From CBDDKZ01 sp965230415 (GTDB lineage: Bacteria; Bacteroidota; Bacteroidia; Cytophagales; JAAEPT01), in the NCBI GenBank assembly GCA_965230415.1, contig CBDDKZ010000005.1, forward strand, positions 1,798,001 through 1,862,000: a DNA stretch of 64,000 nt, given 5' to 3'. Position 1 is the stretch's first letter, and the number at the start of each line of letters is the position of its first letter. The translations under genes were made by a program, and so were the position numbers. Below are positions 63,244 through 64,000 of this stretch, in pieces. The notes beneath the pieces were generated by a model. It did no database searches. It was not told the origin of the DNA and saw only the letters and a program-made list of their open reading frames with translations.

Positions 63244-63603
63244 TCAAGCTGCTTTCAAGGCTGTCTTTACCGCTTCAATGTTCTTCTTGGAATTGCCTAT
63301 GTATATCTGATCGTTAATAATAAAAACAGGGCGTTTCAAAAACGTATATTCTTCCAAAATATAGTTTTTGTAATCGACCTCGTCAAGCGTTTTATCTTTC
63401 AAACCCAATGATTTATATTTCATAGCAGTTCGACTGAATAACTTTTCATAGCTACCGGCCAACTGTGCCATCTTGTCAAGCTCTTCTTCTGTGATTGACT
63501 CTTCTTTTATATTCTGGAATTTGAAAGTTGTCTCATCTATGCCTAATTCTTTAATGATACGTTGGCAAGTAGAGCAAGTCTTTAAGTGGTAAATTTTGTG
63601 CAT
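63244..63603 (-). CDS. ArsC/Spx-family thioredoxin-fold protein
   Basis: 119 residues with the CxxC motif TCSTCQR (C10, C13) near the N-terminus and KRPVFIINDQIYIG near residue 90, the cis-Pro region of ArsC/YffB/Spx proteins. Such proteins reduce arsenate or act as thiol-based regulators; no ars genes are adjacent, so the role is open. It converges with the GNAT gene (gap 17 bp). Confidence 0.85.
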   Translation of the reverse strand: MHKIYHLKTCSTCQRIIKELGIDETTFKFQNIKEESITEEELDKMAQLAGSYEKLFSRTAMKYKSLGLKDKTLDEVDYKNYILEEYTFLKRPVFIINDQIYIGNSKKNIEAVKTALKAA

Positions 63604-63624
63604 TAGTGTTTTTTCTTTGGTGTT

Positions 63625-64000
63625 TCAGAAAATGGATGATTCATTCAATACCGACTCTTTAGGGTAGAGTTCGTCGATACCTTCGATCATATCTTTAAGA
63701 ATGTAATGATGATTACCTGTTTTGTCTCCACGTTCATGACCCAGGCGAACCATAACGATGTTTCGGGAAGGAATAACAACAATAAATTGGCCTAATATTC
63801 CCCGGGCGTAGAAGATAAAATCATCTTCAGAATCGTCATAGATCCACCATTGATAGCCGTAATAATCACAATTATCGTTAAGGTACTCGTTCGGAGTAAC
63901 TGAGGCTACATAATAATCTTCACTTATTATTCGCTTTTCGTTCCATTTACCTTTGTGCAGATAAAGTTTACCCAAGCGAGCAAATTCACGAGCACTGGTA
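63625..64000 (-). CDS. Serine hydrolase, class C beta-lactamase-like, C-terminal part (5' end outside window)
   Basis: The frame is open to the right edge, so only the last 124 residues are seen. TSAREFARLGKLYLHKGKW is the typical helix before the catalytic-domain end, and YGYQWWIYDD and ILGQFIVVIPSRNIVMVRLG (with the HExGD-type block) fit penicillin-binding-protein/class C beta-lactamase-fold esterases. The SxxK and YxN motifs would lie outside the window, so the enzyme class is not proven. Confidence 0.85.
   Translation of the reverse strand, partial: TSAREFARLGKLYLHKGKWNEKRIISEDYYVASVTPNEYLNDNCDYYGYQWWIYDDSEDDFIFYARGILGQFIVVIPSRNIVMVRLGHERGDKTGNHHYILKDMIEGIDELYPKESVLNESSIF

Overview
This window looks like a chromosome segment from a member of the Bacteroidota, most likely a free-living, probably marine Cytophagia-type bacterium. 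Six proteins, one of them frameshifted, end in a type IX secretion (T9SS) sorting domain. There are many Bacteroidota-type lipoproteins, families typical of the phylum (DUF4175-like, DUF4836, DUF2490), TAnnTTTG promoter elements, and almost no Shine-Dalgarno sequences. No phage, CRISPR array or resistance island was seen. One IS110-family insertion sequence lies next to the single tRNA gene.

Region 1 (1-17.4 kb) starts with the tail of a T9SS cargo protein and an M1-like peptidase. It continues as a long minus-strand run of housekeeping genes: TPR protein, Ig-like lipoprotein, mnmG, ybeY, a HATPase (anti-sigma type), a 1139-residue coiled-coil DUF4175-like membrane protein, a peptide-binding lipoprotein, exonuclease III and a small conserved protein. 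Two identical 16-bp palindromes that match the chromosomal parS site flank the mnmG-ybeY junction. A 560-bp AT-rich gap with DnaA-box-like 9-mers lies about 4 kb away, so this part may be close to the replication origin.

Region 2 (17.6-33 kb) is mainly plus strand: a large secreted metallophosphoesterase, then a MarR regulator with tandem operators in front of a complete beta-oxidation operon (fadN-fadA-fadE) closed by a strong terminator. It continues with a DUF4836 lipoprotein, small genes, and a second MarR gene. An identical 14-bp palindrome stands in front of this second MarR gene and of the alpha/beta hydrolase after it.

Region 3 (33-51 kb) is mostly minus strand and accessory: a secreted haloalkane-dehalogenase-like enzyme, a DUF2490/PepSY-like pair, an AraC-SDR pair, several T9SS-secreted repeat proteins (a duplicated beta-rich protein, a leucine-rich-repeat protein, a DUF5107 protein), a twice-frameshifted HmuY-like T9SS gene, and a VCBS lipoprotein with a single CxxCH motif.

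Region 4 (50.6-54 kb) is a gene-poor stretch followed by tRNA-Ala(GGC), the IS110 element with its non-coding flanks, and a set of palindromic and direct repeats shared by both flanks. Region 5 (53.8-64 kb) returns to ordinary genes: an NlpC/P60 peptidase, asparagine synthetase, a tesA/ybbA/ybbP-type divergon, a glycosyltransferase, DUF2071, two GNAT acetyltransferases, an ArsC-like protein and a serine hydrolase cut by the window edge.
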